A DNA stretch of 64,000 bases, taken from contig NZ_JAFKFX010000032.1 of NCBI RefSeq assembly GCF_017308075.1, forward strand, positions 124,001 to 188,000. The letters run 5' to 3'. This DNA comes from Allobosea sp. (GTDB lineage Bacteria > Pseudomonadota > Alphaproteobacteria > Rhizobiales > Beijerinckiaceae). Shown here in pieces: positions 47,134 to 55,601 of this stretch; position 1 is the stretch's first letter, and the number at the start of each line of letters is the position of its first letter. A program made the position numbers and the translations under genes. A model generated the notes under the pieces. That model was not told the DNA's origin. It did not search any database and was given only the letters and a program-made list of their open reading frames with translations.

Positions 47134-47613
47134 ATGGATGAAAGCCCCAACACCATCGCGATTTATGTCGACGCCGACGCATGCCCGGTGAAGCCGGAGA
47201 TCTACCGCGTCGCCGAACGGCACAGGCTGAAGGTCTTCGTCGTCGCCAACAGCTTCATGATGGTGCCGCGCGAGCCCTGGATCGAACGCGTCATCGTCTC
47301 CGACGGGTTCGACGCGGCCGATGACTGGATCGCCGAGCGGGCCCGTCGCGGCGCGATCGTGATCACCGCCGACATCCCACTGGCCGATCGCTGCCTCAAG
47401 GCGGGCGCAGAGGTGATCGGGCCGACCGGCAAACCCTTCACCGAGGCCTCGATCGGCATGGCGCTGGCGACGCGCGACATGATGGAGGATCTGCGGGCGA
47501 TGGGGGCGGCGAGCGGCGGGCCGAAGCCGTTCTCGCCGAGGGATCGCTCTGCCTTTCTGCAGGCGCTCGACCTGGCGATCCAGCGGCTGAAGCGGGCGGG
47601 CTTCGCGGCTTGA
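47134..47613 (+). CDS. YaiI/YqxD (DUF188) family protein
   Basis: A 159-residue protein with the family signature [19 protein letters not shown] at the N-terminus and ADDWIAERA plus [16 protein letters not shown] further on. The fold is PIN-like with conserved aspartates, suggesting a metal-dependent nuclease, but no activity is established. The cytoplasmic location and length are standard for the family. Confidence 0.92.
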   Translation: MDESPNTIAIYVDADACPVKPEIYRVAERHRLKVFVVANSFMMVPREPWIERVIVSDGFDAADDWIAERARRGAIVITADIPLADRCLKAGAEVIGPTGKPFTEASIGMALATRDMMEDLRAMGAASGGPKPFSPRDRSAFLQALDLAIQRLKRAGFAA

Positions 47614-47618
47614 GTCGC

Positions 47619-47708
47619 GTCATGCTCGGGCTTGACCCGAGCATCTCGAAAACCCGTTAGCTGGTCGTGAGATTCTCGGATCTGCGCTTCGCTCCGTCCG
47701 AGAATGAC
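47619..47708. repeat. Variant cloverleaf-type intergenic repeat, copy F
   Basis: The element has the same plan with different wording: GTCATGCTCGGG-CTTGA-CCCGAGCAT, then ATCTC pairing with GAGAT across a variable arm, then ATTCTCGGA with TCCGAGAAT, closing at TGAC. It occupies the whole gap between the convergent YaiI and crotonase genes and may serve as their shared 3' structure. Confidence 0.65.
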
Positions 47709-47715
47709 GTCGCTG

Positions 47716-48528
47716 TCAGATATCCCCGAAATCGCCGCCGCGGCCCTTTCCGGCGGCGAAGCGGCCGGCGCCGGCCGCGCCTTCCGTCGCGATGGTCTGG
47801 ACGCCGCCTTTCCATTCGCGCGCCAGCGCCTCGCGCATGGGCAGGCCGTGGCCGGCAATGGCGCTTCTGCGATCCGCGAGCATCGCCCCTTGCGGGAAAC
47901 GGGCGATCTGCTGGGCCATCGCCTCGGCGGCGGCACGGGTTTGGCCGCGGCCGACGACCTGTTCGCAGAGCCCGATCCGCAGCGCTTCCTGCGCCTCGAC
48001 CTTGCGGCCGGTCATGATGATCTCGAGCGCCCGGCCCTGGCCGACGAGGCGGGGAAGACGCACCGTGCCGCCGTCGATCAGGGGGATGCCCCAGCGCCGG
48101 CAATAGACGCCGAAATAGGCGTCATGCGCCATCACCCTGACATCGCACCAGAGCGCGAGCTCCATGCCGCCGGCCACGGCCGGTCCCTCGATCGCCGCGA
48201 TCAGCGGCTTGTTCATCTCCAGCCGCGACGGGCCCATCGGTCCACGCGGCACCGGAGCGTCGCCCTCGGGAAAGGCGAGGCCCTCGACGATCTCGCTCTG
48301 GAAGCGTCCGGCATCGGTGAAGGCCTGCGCATATTTCAGGTCCCAGCCGGCGCAGAAGGCACCGCCTTCGCCCCAGAACACGATCGCGGCGGTGTGCGGG
48401 TCGGCGTCGAGCTCCCGGAAGGCTTGCGTCAGCGCGATGGCGCTGTCCGGGTCCATGGCATTGCGTGCCTCGGGGCGGCTGTGGATCACGGTCGCGACCT
48501 TGCCTTCGCGCTCGATGCGGACGGTCAT
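47716..48528 (-). CDS. Enoyl-CoA hydratase/isomerase (crotonase) family protein
   Basis: A 270-residue crotonase-fold protein. It begins MTVRIEREGKVATVIHSRPEARNAM, with the oxyanion-hole glycine region GGAFCAGWDLKYA and GPAVAGGMELALWCDVRV. In place of the second catalytic glutamate of classical hydratases the loop reads YCRRWGIPLIDGG, so hydratase activity is uncertain and isomerase or hydrolase roles are possible. It is divergent from the Bug-protein gene across about 155 bp. Confidence 0.87.
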   Translation of the reverse strand: MTVRIEREGKVATVIHSRPEARNAMDPDSAIALTQAFRELDADPHTAAIVFWGEGGAFCAGWDLKYAQAFTDAGRFQSEIVEGLAFPEGDAPVPRGPMGPSRLEMNKPLIAAIEGPAVAGGMELALWCDVRVMAHDAYFGVYCRRWGIPLIDGGTVRLPRLVGQGRALEIIMTGRKVEAQEALRIGLCEQVVGRGQTRAAAEAMAQQIARFPQGAMLADRRSAIAGHGLPMREALAREWKGGVQTIATEGAAGAGRFAAGKGRGGDFGDI

Positions 48529-48684
48529 GCGGCATTCCTCCCCGGAGTCGGATCCGACTCTGACGTCTTTGCCCACAGGCTACAGCTTGGTGTGCCGCGC
48601 CGGCCAGTGCTGGACGCATCGGCGCTTTGCCCGTAATCCTCGGCCCAACGCCCGTCGCAGGATCGGGCTTCCGGGAGGAATTTG

Positions 48685-49659
48685 ATGATGCTTACCCGCC
48701 GTTCCACGCTCGGCCTCGTCGCTGGCGCCGTTTTCGCTCCGGCCATCGCCCGGGCGCAGAGCTTCCCGTCGAAGCCGATCACCCTGGTGGTGCCCTATCC
48801 GGCGGGCGGGCCGACCGATGCGATCGCGCGTTTCGTGGCGCAGGAAATGTCCGCGACGATCGGCCAGAACGTCGTGGTCGACAACCGTGCCGGTGCCTCG
48901 GGTGCGGTCGGCACGCGCGCCGTCGCCAAGGCCGATCCGGACGGCCACACCTTCATCTTCGGCAACAACCAGACGCATGGGAACAACATGTTCCTGCTGA
49001 AGGAGCCGGGCTATGACGCGGTCAAGGATTTCGCGCCGGTCGCGGGCGTCGGTGCCTTCGAGCATGCCTTCGTCGTGCGCAAGGACCTGCCGGCCAAGAA
49101 CATCGCCGAGCTGGTCGCGCTCGCCAAGGCCGATCCCGACAAGCTGAACTACGGCTCGACAGGCGTCGGCTCCGGCTCTCATCTCGCCATGGAGCTGTTC
49201 ATGCAGCGCACCGGCATCAGGATGACGCATGTGCCGTTCCGCGGCGCGGCGCCGCTGGTGCAGGAGATCATCGGCGGGCGCATCGATATCGCCAATTCGA
49301 CGCTGCCTTCGGTGCTCGAGCAGATCAATGCCGGCAATCTCAGGGCGCTGGCCTTGGCCTCGCCGGAGCGCAATCCGCGCGCCAAGGACATTCCGACGCT
49401 GCGCGAGCAGGGCGTCAGTGATGCCGACGCCGATAGCTGGGCCGCCTTCTTCGCTCCCGCGGCGACGCCGGCACCGGTGCTGGAGAAGCTCTCGCAGTCG
49501 GTGATGGCGGCGATCGCCAAGCCGGAGATCACCGAGAAGATCCTGAAGCTCGGCTTCACCCTGAAGGTGCGCGATCCCGCCGCCTTCAAGCCCTACCATC
49601 TCCAGGAGATCGCGACCTGGGAGAAGATCATCAAGGAAGCCGGCGTGAAGCCGGAGTGA
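48685..49659 (+). CDS. Tripartite tricarboxylate transporter (Bug) binding protein
   Basis: A 324-residue periplasmic protein. The signal, starting MMLTRRSTLGLVAGAVFAP, has twin-arginine-like residues and ends at ARAQS. Bug-family patterns follow: KPITLVVPYPAGGPTD, GQNVVVDNRAGASG, and the NYGSTGVGSGSHLAMELF region. No TctA/TctB genes are nearby, which is normal for the many orphan Bug proteins. GGGAGGA precedes the ATG. Its ligand is probably a carboxylate. Confidence 0.92.
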   Translation: MMLTRRSTLGLVAGAVFAPAIARAQSFPSKPITLVVPYPAGGPTDAIARFVAQEMSATIGQNVVVDNRAGASGAVGTRAVAKADPDGHTFIFGNNQTHGNNMFLLKEPGYDAVKDFAPVAGVGAFEHAFVVRKDLPAKNIAELVALAKADPDKLNYGSTGVGSGSHLAMELFMQRTGIRMTHVPFRGAAPLVQEIIGGRIDIANSTLPSVLEQINAGNLRALALASPERNPRAKDIPTLREQGVSDADADSWAAFFAPAATPAPVLEKLSQSVMAAIAKPEITEKILKLGFTLKVRDPAAFKPYHLQEIATWEKIIKEAGVKPE

Positions 49660-49682
49660 TCTAGTTTCAGGCGTTGATATTC

Positions 49683-49793
49683 GCAGCCCTTATCCCGAGG
49701 AGCGATCGCAGGTCGCGTCTCGAAGGATGTTTCCAGCGCGCTCTGGAACATCTTTCGAGACGCCGCTGCGCGGCTCCTCAGGATGAGGGCTGC
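49683..49793. repeat. Large interrupted palindrome of extragenic-repeat type
   Basis: A 111-bp inverted structure has outer arms GCAGCCCTTATCC / GGATGAGGGCTGC, then GAGGAGC / GCTCCTC, and inner arms GTCTCGAAGGATGTTTCCAG / CTGGAACATCTTTCGAGAC with few mismatches. The wording (CTCATCCTGAGGAGC, GTCTCGAAGGATG) is of the kind dispersed in Bradyrhizobium/Bosea-type genomes. It lies between the Bug gene and the SAF oxidoreductase gene on one strand. Confidence 0.75.
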
Positions 49794-49813
49794 GGTTCTT
49801 TCGGGAGGACTGC

Positions 49814-51118
49814 ATGAACCTGATGCCAAAACTCGCCGCCCGTGCCGAGGCCGGCCGCCCCGTTCGCTGCGCCCTGATCGGGGCCGGCAAATTTGGTTCG
49901 ATGTTCCTCGCCCAAGTGCCGCATATCGAAGGGCTCGAAGTCGCGGTGATCGCCGATCTCGATCCCGAGCGGGCGCGCAATGCCTGTCGCGCAGTCGGCT
50001 GGGACGAGGCCCGCATCGCCGGCACATGCTTCGTCGATAGCGGCGTCAGCGCGGCCGAAATGGACGGCGTCGAGGTGGTAATCGAGGCGACCGGGCATCC
50101 GGCGGCCGGCGCCAGGCACGCGCTCGCCGCGATCGCGACCGGACGCCATGTCGTCATGGTCAATGTCGAGGCCGACGTTCTGGTCGGCCCGGTGCTGGCG
50201 GCGAAGGCCAGGGCGGCCGGCGTGGTCTATTCGATGGCCTATGGCGACCAGCCGGCGCTGGTCTCCGAGATGGTCGACTGGGCGCGGGCGACCGGCTTCA
50301 CCGTCGCGGCCGCCGGCAAGGGCACGAAATACCTGCCTTCCTATCACCGGGTGACGCCGGACGAGGTCTGGGGCCATTACGGGCTGACGCCCGAAGCGGC
50401 CAAGGCCGCCGGCATGAACCCGCAAATGTTCAACTCTTTCCTCGACGGAACCAAATCGGCGATCGAGATGGCGGCTATCGCCAATGCCTGCGGGCTCGCC
50501 GTGCCGGAGGACGGGCTGTCCTTCCCGCCCTGCGGCGTCGACGATCTCGCCCATCTGCTGCGGCCGAAGGCGGTCGGCGGCCAGCTCGAGCGCGACGGCA
50601 TGGTCGAGGTGGTGTCCTCGCTGGAGCGCGATGGCCGCCCGGTCTTTCGCGACCTGCGCTGGGGCGTCTATGTCGTGCTGAAGGCGCCGAACGCCTATGC
50701 CGCCGCCTGCTTCAAGCAATACGGACTGCCGACCGATTCCAGCGGCCTTTACGCGGCGATGTACAAGCCCTTCCACCTGATCGGGCTCGAACTCTCGATC
50801 TCTGTGCTGAACGCGGCGCTGCGCGGCGAGGCGACGGGCGCGACGCGCGGTTGGCGCGGCGATGCGGTGGCGACCGCCAAGCGCGCGCTGAAGGCCGGCG
50901 AGACGCTGGACGGCGAGGGCGGTTACACCGTCTACGGCAAGCTGATGTCGGCTGATGCGAGCCGCGCCAGCGGCGCGCTGCCGATCGGGCTCGCCCACCA
51001 TGTCAAGCTGAAGCGGGATGTCGCTGCCGGTGCGGTGGTGACGGCGGAGGATGTCGTGCTCGACGAGGCCTCCCAGATCGTCCAACTCCGGCGCGAGCTC
51101 GCGGCTCACGCTTGGTGA
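49814..51118 (+). CDS. NAD(P)-dependent oxidoreductase with SAF domain (homoserine-dehydrogenase-like)
   Basis: A 434-residue protein. The N-terminal Rossmann fold has GAGKFGSMF near residue 24 and an EATGHPAAGARHA stretch as in homoserine-dehydrogenase-like enzymes. A middle catalytic-type region contains AAGKGTKYLPSYHRVTPDE. The C-terminal 70 residues resemble an SAF domain (GLAHHVKLKRDVAAGAVVTAEDV). Similar proteins act in sugar-acid or branched-sugar catabolism, but the substrate here is unknown. It follows the Bug-protein gene and could process the imported acid. Confidence 0.82.
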   Translation: MNLMPKLAARAEAGRPVRCALIGAGKFGSMFLAQVPHIEGLEVAVIADLDPERARNACRAVGWDEARIAGTCFVDSGVSAAEMDGVEVVIEATGHPAAGARHALAAIATGRHVVMVNVEADVLVGPVLAAKARAAGVVYSMAYGDQPALVSEMVDWARATGFTVAAAGKGTKYLPSYHRVTPDEVWGHYGLTPEAAKAAGMNPQMFNSFLDGTKSAIEMAAIANACGLAVPEDGLSFPPCGVDDLAHLLRPKAVGGQLERDGMVEVVSSLERDGRPVFRDLRWGVYVVLKAPNAYAAACFKQYGLPTDSSGLYAAMYKPFHLIGLELSISVLNAALRGEATGATRGWRGDAVATAKRALKAGETLDGEGGYTVYGKLMSADASRASGALPIGLAHHVKLKRDVAAGAVVTAEDVVLDEASQIVQLRRELAAHAW

Positions 51119-51170
51119 GCGGCGCGGTTCTCCCTATCTGATCCGGACAGGATCGTTCAGGGAGAACCTC

Positions 51171-52292
51171 ATGCGCCTTTTCCTCGCGCCGCTTTGCCTC
51201 GCCGCCATGTTCGCGGCACTGCCGGCAGGCGCACAGCAGCGCTACCCGTCGAGTGCGGGGGAATTGCTGGTCGAGACGGTGGCAGGCGGGCTGGAAAACC
51301 CCTGGGGCCTCGCCTTCCTGCCCGACGGCCGCATGTTGGTGACGGAGCGGCCGGGGCGGCTGCGGCTGGTCGCGGCGGACGGCAAGCTCTCGCCCCCGCT
51401 TTCTGGCGTGCCCAACGTCACCGGGCGCGGCCAGGGTGGCCTGCTCGACGTGGTGCTCGATCCCGGCTTTGCGCAGAACCGTCTGGTCTATCTCTCCTTT
51501 TCCGAGCCGCGGGCTGGTGGCAACGGCACCAGCGTGGCGCGCGGCAAGCTGAATGCGGCCGGAACTGCGCTGGAAGGGACGAGCGTGATCTTCCGGCAGA
51601 TGCCGACGGTCAACAGCAACATGCATTTCGGCTCGCGGCTCGTATTCGACCGGACGGGGGCGCTCTTCGTCACCACGGGCGACCGCTACGGCCAGCGCGA
51701 CCAGGCGCAGAACCCGGAGAACCATATCGGCAAGGTCATCCGCATCCGCCCGGAAGGCGGGGTTCCGGCCGATAATCCGCAAAAGCCGGGCTGGCAGCCG
51801 GAGATCTGGTCGATCGGCCACCGGAACGTTCAGGGAGCGGCACTCCACCCGCAGACCGGGCAGCTCTGGACGGCCGAGCATGGCGCGCGCGGTGGCGATG
51901 AGATCAACACGCCGAAGGCCGGGCTGAACTATGGCTGGCCGGTGATCACCTATGGCATCGACTATTCCGGCCTCAGGATCGGGGAGGGCACGGCCAAGGC
52001 CGGCATGGAGCAGCCGCTGTTCTACTGGGATCCGTCGATCGCACCGTCGGGCGCTGCCTTCTACACCGGCGAGCGCTGGCCGGCCTGGAAGAATTCGCTC
52101 TTCGTCGGCGCGCTCGCCGGCCAGATGCTGGTGCGTCTCTCGACGCAGGGCGAGCGGGTTACCGGCGAGGAGCGGCTGCTGACCGATATCGGCGAGCGCA
52201 TCCGCGACGTCCGGCAGGGGCCGGACGGCTATCTCTACCTGCTCAGCGACGACGCGAAGGGCAAGATCCTGCGCGTCCGGCCGGCGCGGTAG
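51171..52292 (+). CDS. PQQ-dependent sugar dehydrogenase-like protein (YliI type)
   Basis: A 373-residue periplasmic protein. The signal peptide starts MRLFLAPLCLAAMFAALPAG and is cut near AGAQQ. The six-bladed beta-propeller has the family phrases ENPWGLAFLPDGRMLVTERPG, GDRYGQRDQAQN and EHGARGGDEIN. It resembles soluble aldose sugar dehydrogenases that use pyrroloquinoline quinone and calcium. The real start follows GGGAGAACC. It begins 52 bp after the SAF oxidoreductase. Confidence 0.9.
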   Translation: MRLFLAPLCLAAMFAALPAGAQQRYPSSAGELLVETVAGGLENPWGLAFLPDGRMLVTERPGRLRLVAADGKLSPPLSGVPNVTGRGQGGLLDVVLDPGFAQNRLVYLSFSEPRAGGNGTSVARGKLNAAGTALEGTSVIFRQMPTVNSNMHFGSRLVFDRTGALFVTTGDRYGQRDQAQNPENHIGKVIRIRPEGGVPADNPQKPGWQPEIWSIGHRNVQGAALHPQTGQLWTAEHGARGGDEINTPKAGLNYGWPVITYGIDYSGLRIGEGTAKAGMEQPLFYWDPSIAPSGAAFYTGERWPAWKNSLFVGALAGQMLVRLSTQGERVTGEERLLTDIGERIRDVRQGPDGYLYLLSDDAKGKILRVRPAR

Positions 52293-52300
52293 ATTCCGCG

Positions 52301-52338
52301 GTCATTCCGGGGCGCCGCAAAGCGGCGAGCCCGGAACC
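52301..52338. repeat. Short extragenic palindrome
   Basis: TCATTCCGGGGC-GCCGC-AAA-GCGGC-GAGCCCGGAA forms a hairpin with a three-base loop and one asymmetric bulge, just after the sugar dehydrogenase stop. It is of the type common between genes in related genomes and may help end the transcript. Confidence 0.55.
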
Positions 52339-52363
52339 CATGAACATGCCGCCGCTCCAGCCC

Positions 52364-52454
52364 GTCATGCTCGCCCTTGTGGCGAGCATCCACGTCTTGA
52401 ACACTGACCTCGAATGGCAAAGACGTGGATGGTCGGAACAAGACCGATCATGAC
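52364..52454. repeat. Cloverleaf-like intergenic repeat, copy E (inverted)
   Basis: This copy is in reverse orientation relative to the one at 21812. ATGCTCGCC-CTTGT-GGCGAGCAT comes first, CCACGTCTT pairs with AAGACGTGG in the centre, and ATGGTCGG-AACAAG-ACCGATCAT comes last, closing at TGAC. It lies between convergent genes. Confidence 0.8.
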
Positions 52455-52489
52455 GGCAAGTGAGAGCAATGCTCAGTGAGCAGTCTGCC

Positions 52490-52792
52490 TCACGGCCCGC
52501 AATCCCATTCGCTTTCGACGACGAAGACATTGCGCGTCGAAAGCTGGCCACGGGTGTCGTAGAGGTCGCCGACATAATAGGTGATCCCGGCATCGTCATG
52601 GGCGTTGCGCCGGACCTGCAGGGACCAGCCATAGCCGACGCGCTTGCCGCCGCGCCAGGCGGGGTGGAGATCGTCGATCATCGCCGAGGCGAGGATCTGG
52701 GCACGGCTGTCTGACGGCGCGCAGGTCGGTCCCGCGAGCGCCGGGCTCGCGGCAATGGCAAGCGTGCTGGCGAGGAATGCCAGTTTCTTCAT
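52490..52792 (-). CDS. Small secreted protein
   Basis: A 100-residue protein with a signal peptide MKKLAFLASTLAIAASPALA. The mature part has two cysteines (CAPSDSRAQI near the start and WDCGP at the C-terminus) likely to form a disulfide. No family is recognised. The longer in-frame extension upstream overlaps the methyltransferase gene and was rejected. It lies 23 bp after that gene. Confidence 0.7.
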   Translation of the reverse strand: MKKLAFLASTLAIAASPALAGPTCAPSDSRAQILASAMIDDLHPAWRGGKRVGYGWSLQVRRNAHDDAGITYYVGDLYDTRGQLSTRNVFVVESEWDCGP

Positions 52793-52815
52793 GTCGGTGG
52801 TCCTTGGTGGGCGAG

Positions 52816-53577
52816 TCAGGTGATCTCGGCGAGCCGGGTATCGAGCGACAAAACGAGGCACCAATGTGGCTCGAAATCGGCCCCGAGCGGCCAGATCTGA
52901 TCCTTGAAGATCGCGAGCATCGCCGCCTGATAGCGTTCGAACCGATCCCTCTGGCAGAGCACGAACTTGGTCGCGCCGACAATGCTCTCGCGATCGATGA
53001 TGCACAAAGGAACGATGCCGGGATTGGCTTCGAGATAGTCCTGCACCGCGACCATTAGCGTCGGATAGCCGGGGTGCAGCATGTCGTCGAGCACGATCAG
53101 CCCGCCCTCGGCGAGGCAGGCGGTGGCGAGCGAAAGGTCCTTCGCCAGCGCGGCGCGCGAATGCTCGCCGTCGACATGGATGAAGCGCAGTCTTTCGCCC
53201 CGCGCATGGGCGATCAGCTCGGCCGGTGCCATGGCGCCGGCATCGCCCTTGATGGTGACGCGGCGCTCGGGAACGATGCCGTGTTTCAGGCAGTTGGCCT
53301 CGAAGCGCTCCTGCACCTGCGGATTCGGCCATTCGAAGATGTCGATGCCGAGGGCGAGCTCGCCGGGCTCGAGCGCATGCGCCAGCGCGATGAAGAAGCG
53401 GCCCTCGAAGGCGCCGATCTCGGCGATCGGGCCGCCAACCCCCTCTTCGGTCTGGAGCCGCAGCAGCCTGGCGCAGATCGCGGCGGCAAAGCGCGAGGAC
53501 ATGCCGACGACCCGCTCATAGCCATCGGCGAGATAGGCCTCGACCGCTGGGTGGCCGGTAGCGGGGTAGCGCGCCAT
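52816..53577 (-). CDS. SAM-dependent methyltransferase (class I, Methyltransf_24-like)
   Basis: A 253-residue protein with an AEIGAFEGRFFIALAHALEPGE SAM-binding region near residue 50 (quoted in part), GIDIFEW as the acidic second motif, and FIHVDGEHSRAAL plus GGLIVLDDMLHPGYPT typical of the CmcI/O-methyltransferase-like subgroup. The substrate is unknown. It starts four bases after the DUF486 gene stop, so the two are coupled. Confidence 0.85.
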   Translation of the reverse strand: MARYPATGHPAVEAYLADGYERVVGMSSRFAAAICARLLRLQTEEGVGGPIAEIGAFEGRFFIALAHALEPGELALGIDIFEWPNPQVQERFEANCLKHGIVPERRVTIKGDAGAMAPAELIAHARGERLRFIHVDGEHSRAALAKDLSLATACLAEGGLIVLDDMLHPGYPTLMVAVQDYLEANPGIVPLCIIDRESIVGATKFVLCQRDRFERYQAAMLAIFKDQIWPLGADFEPHWCLVLSLDTRLAEIT

Positions 53578-53580
53578 CGA

Positions 53581-53937
53581 TCAGGCCTTTCCGTGGAAGA
53601 TGAAGAAGGCACCGGCCGCGATCAGCGCGAAGCCGATGGCGTGGTTCCAGCTGAGCGATTCCCTCAGCCAGAATACCGAGAACAGCGCGAAGACGCAGAG
53701 CGTGACGACCTCCTGGATCGTCTTCAGTTCGGCGGCCGAATAGACCCCGTGGCCGATGCGGTTCGCCGGTACGGCAAGCATGTATTCGGGCAGGGCGATC
53801 ATCCAGCTCGCCAGGATCGCCAGCCAAATTGCTGAGCTCTTGTAGGAAAGATGCCCGTACCAGGCGAAGGTCATGAAGACATTGGAGGCGATCAGCATGA
53901 CGATCGGCAAGAGATGCGCGGTCGTGATAGCGGGCAT
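53581..53937 (-). CDS. DUF486/DMT-type small membrane protein
   Basis: A 118-residue protein with four membrane helices. FAWYGHLSYKSSAIWLAI and LPEYMLAVPANRIGHG are the diagnostic DUF486 stretches. These proteins are thought to be small transporters related to the SMR/DMT group, with no known substrate. It is followed closely by the methyltransferase gene and lies 54 bp downstream of the SemiSWEET-like gene. Confidence 0.88.
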   Translation of the reverse strand: MPAITTAHLLPIVMLIASNVFMTFAWYGHLSYKSSAIWLAILASWMIALPEYMLAVPANRIGHGVYSAAELKTIQEVVTLCVFALFSVFWLRESLSWNHAIGFALIAAGAFFIFHGKA

Positions 53938-53991
53938 GTCTCGGTTCCCTGGTGGGCTGGCTCTGAAGTCTCGAAGTGGCGTCCGCGCGTC

Positions 53992-54252
53992 TCAGCCGTG
54001 GCGCAGCTTCATGGCGAGAATGACCGAAACCAGACAAAGCGAGATGGCATTCGCGCCGATCAGCGGCCAGGAAGCGATCAACAGGCCATAGAGCAGCCAG
54101 AGAACGATGCCGCTGGCGAACATCGCCTGGGTCCAGAGCGAGATGGCGCGGGTGTCGCGGGTCCGGATGGTCTGCACGGCCTGTGGCAGCCAGCACAAGG
54201 TCGTCAGCGTCGCGGCGGCGAAACCGAGTGTCTCGATCAGGGCGGTCTGCAT
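53992..54252 (-). CDS. SemiSWEET-family sugar transporter
   Basis: An 86-residue protein with three helices, the bacterial half-size form of SWEET transporters. LGFAAATLTTLCWLPQAVQTI with the PQ motif, then WLLYGLLIASWPLIGAN (the asparagine lining the substrate pocket) and a final helix are all present. It should work as a homodimer moving sucrose or glucose along its gradient. The start MQTALIETLG gives the standard length. It is first in a possible three-gene minus-strand unit. Confidence 0.9.
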   Translation of the reverse strand: MQTALIETLGFAAATLTTLCWLPQAVQTIRTRDTRAISLWTQAMFASGIVLWLLYGLLIASWPLIGANAISLCLVSVILAMKLRHG

Positions 54253-54416
54253 GGCTGGTCCGGGGGCGATTCGCGCTTCTGCGCAGGCATAGATCAGGAC
54301 GTGCCTGCGCGCGACAGACAAGGCACGAAGCTGGCTCAGCCACGAAAAGCCGCATGGTTAACCTCCTTTAACCGCAGCGCCCTAGTTTCGTGCCATTCCT
54401 GCGATTCGGTGGACCC

Positions 54417-55595
54417 ATGCGCGCTCTGATCCTGGCCTTGCCTTTCGTCCTCGCCGCCCCGGCGGCCTTCGCCAATTTCGACAGCTGCGTCGCCGGGCTG
54501 CGCTCGGCCGCCGCTGCCAAGGGCGTCTCCGGCGCGACCTTCGACCGGGCCATGGCCGGCGTCACGCCCGACATGAAGATCATCGAGGCGATGAACAACC
54601 AGCCGGAGTTCAAGACGCCGATCTGGGACTATCTTGGCACGCTGGTCGACGATGAGAAGGTCGCCGAAGGGCGGGCCATGCTGCGTCAGCACGCCTCGAC
54701 GCTGGCGGCCGCCGAAAGCCGCTTCGGCGTCGACCGGCACACCATCGTCGCGGTCTGGGGCGTCGAGAGCGATTTCGGCAAGGCCAAGGGCCGCTGGCCG
54801 CTGGTCCAGGCGTTGGCAACAGGCGCCTGTCTCGCGCCGCGCCGCAACGCCTTCTTCCGTGGCGAGCTGATCTCGACCCTGCAGATCATCCAGCGCGGCG
54901 ATGTCCGGGCCGACCGGCTGGTGGGCTCCTGGGCCGGCGCCTTCGGCCACACCCAGTTCATTCCCTCGACCTATCTCAGGCTCGGCGTCGACGGGGATGG
55001 CGACGGGCGGCGCGACCTCGTCGATTCGATCCCCGATGCGCTGCATTCGACCGCGAACTTCATGGACAAGGCCGGCTGGGTCACCGGGGCGACCTGGGGC
55101 TATGAGGTCAAGGTGCCGCGCAGCTATTCCGGCGCGACCGGGCGCAATCCGAAGCGGCCGGTCTCGCATTGGGCGGGCCAGGGCATCGTCAAGTTCGACG
55201 GCTCGGCCCTGAACGGCACGGGCAATGCAGGTCTCCTGATGCCGGCGGGCCGCAACGGCCCGGCCTTCCTGGTCTTCAAGAACTACGACGCCGCCTTCAG
55301 CTATAATGGCGCTGATTCCTACGCGCTCGCCATCTCGCTCCTCTCCGACCGGCTGCGCGGCCGGCCCGGCGTGCAAGGGCAGTGGCCGACCGACGATTTG
55401 CCGCTGTCGCGCGAGCAGCGCCGCGAATTGCAGCGCCTGCTGATCGCGCGCGGCTACAATGTCGGCGAGCCCGATGGCGCCGTCGGTTCGCTGACGCGGG
55501 CGGCGATCAAGGATGTCGAAGGCAAGATCGGCATGGAGCCGACCGGCCGGCCGGGCGAAAAGGTGTTGCGCGCGCTGAAGGGCGGGCGGCTCTGA
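54417..55595 (+). CDS. Lytic murein transglycosylase (MltB family) with PG-binding domain
   Basis: A 392-residue periplasmic enzyme that cleaves the glycan strands of peptidoglycan to anhydromuramyl products. The signal peptide ends at AAFANF. The catalytic glutamate is in VWGVESDFG and the TQFIPSTYLRLGVDGDGDG loop is the MltB signature. A C-terminal peptidoglycan-binding domain follows (RELQRLLIARGYNVGEPDG). The start MRALILALPF begins the signal peptide. It is divergent from the SemiSWEET gene. Confidence 0.94.
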   Translation: MRALILALPFVLAAPAAFANFDSCVAGLRSAAAAKGVSGATFDRAMAGVTPDMKIIEAMNNQPEFKTPIWDYLGTLVDDEKVAEGRAMLRQHASTLAAAESRFGVDRHTIVAVWGVESDFGKAKGRWPLVQALATGACLAPRRNAFFRGELISTLQIIQRGDVRADRLVGSWAGAFGHTQFIPSTYLRLGVDGDGDGRRDLVDSIPDALHSTANFMDKAGWVTGATWGYEVKVPRSYSGATGRNPKRPVSHWAGQGIVKFDGSALNGTGNAGLLMPAGRNGPAFLVFKNYDAAFSYNGADSYALAISLLSDRLRGRPGVQGQWPTDDLPLSREQRRELQRLLIARGYNVGEPDGAVGSLTRAAIKDVEGKIGMEPTGRPGEKVLRALKGGRL

Positions 55596-55601
55596 CGGGC
55601 T

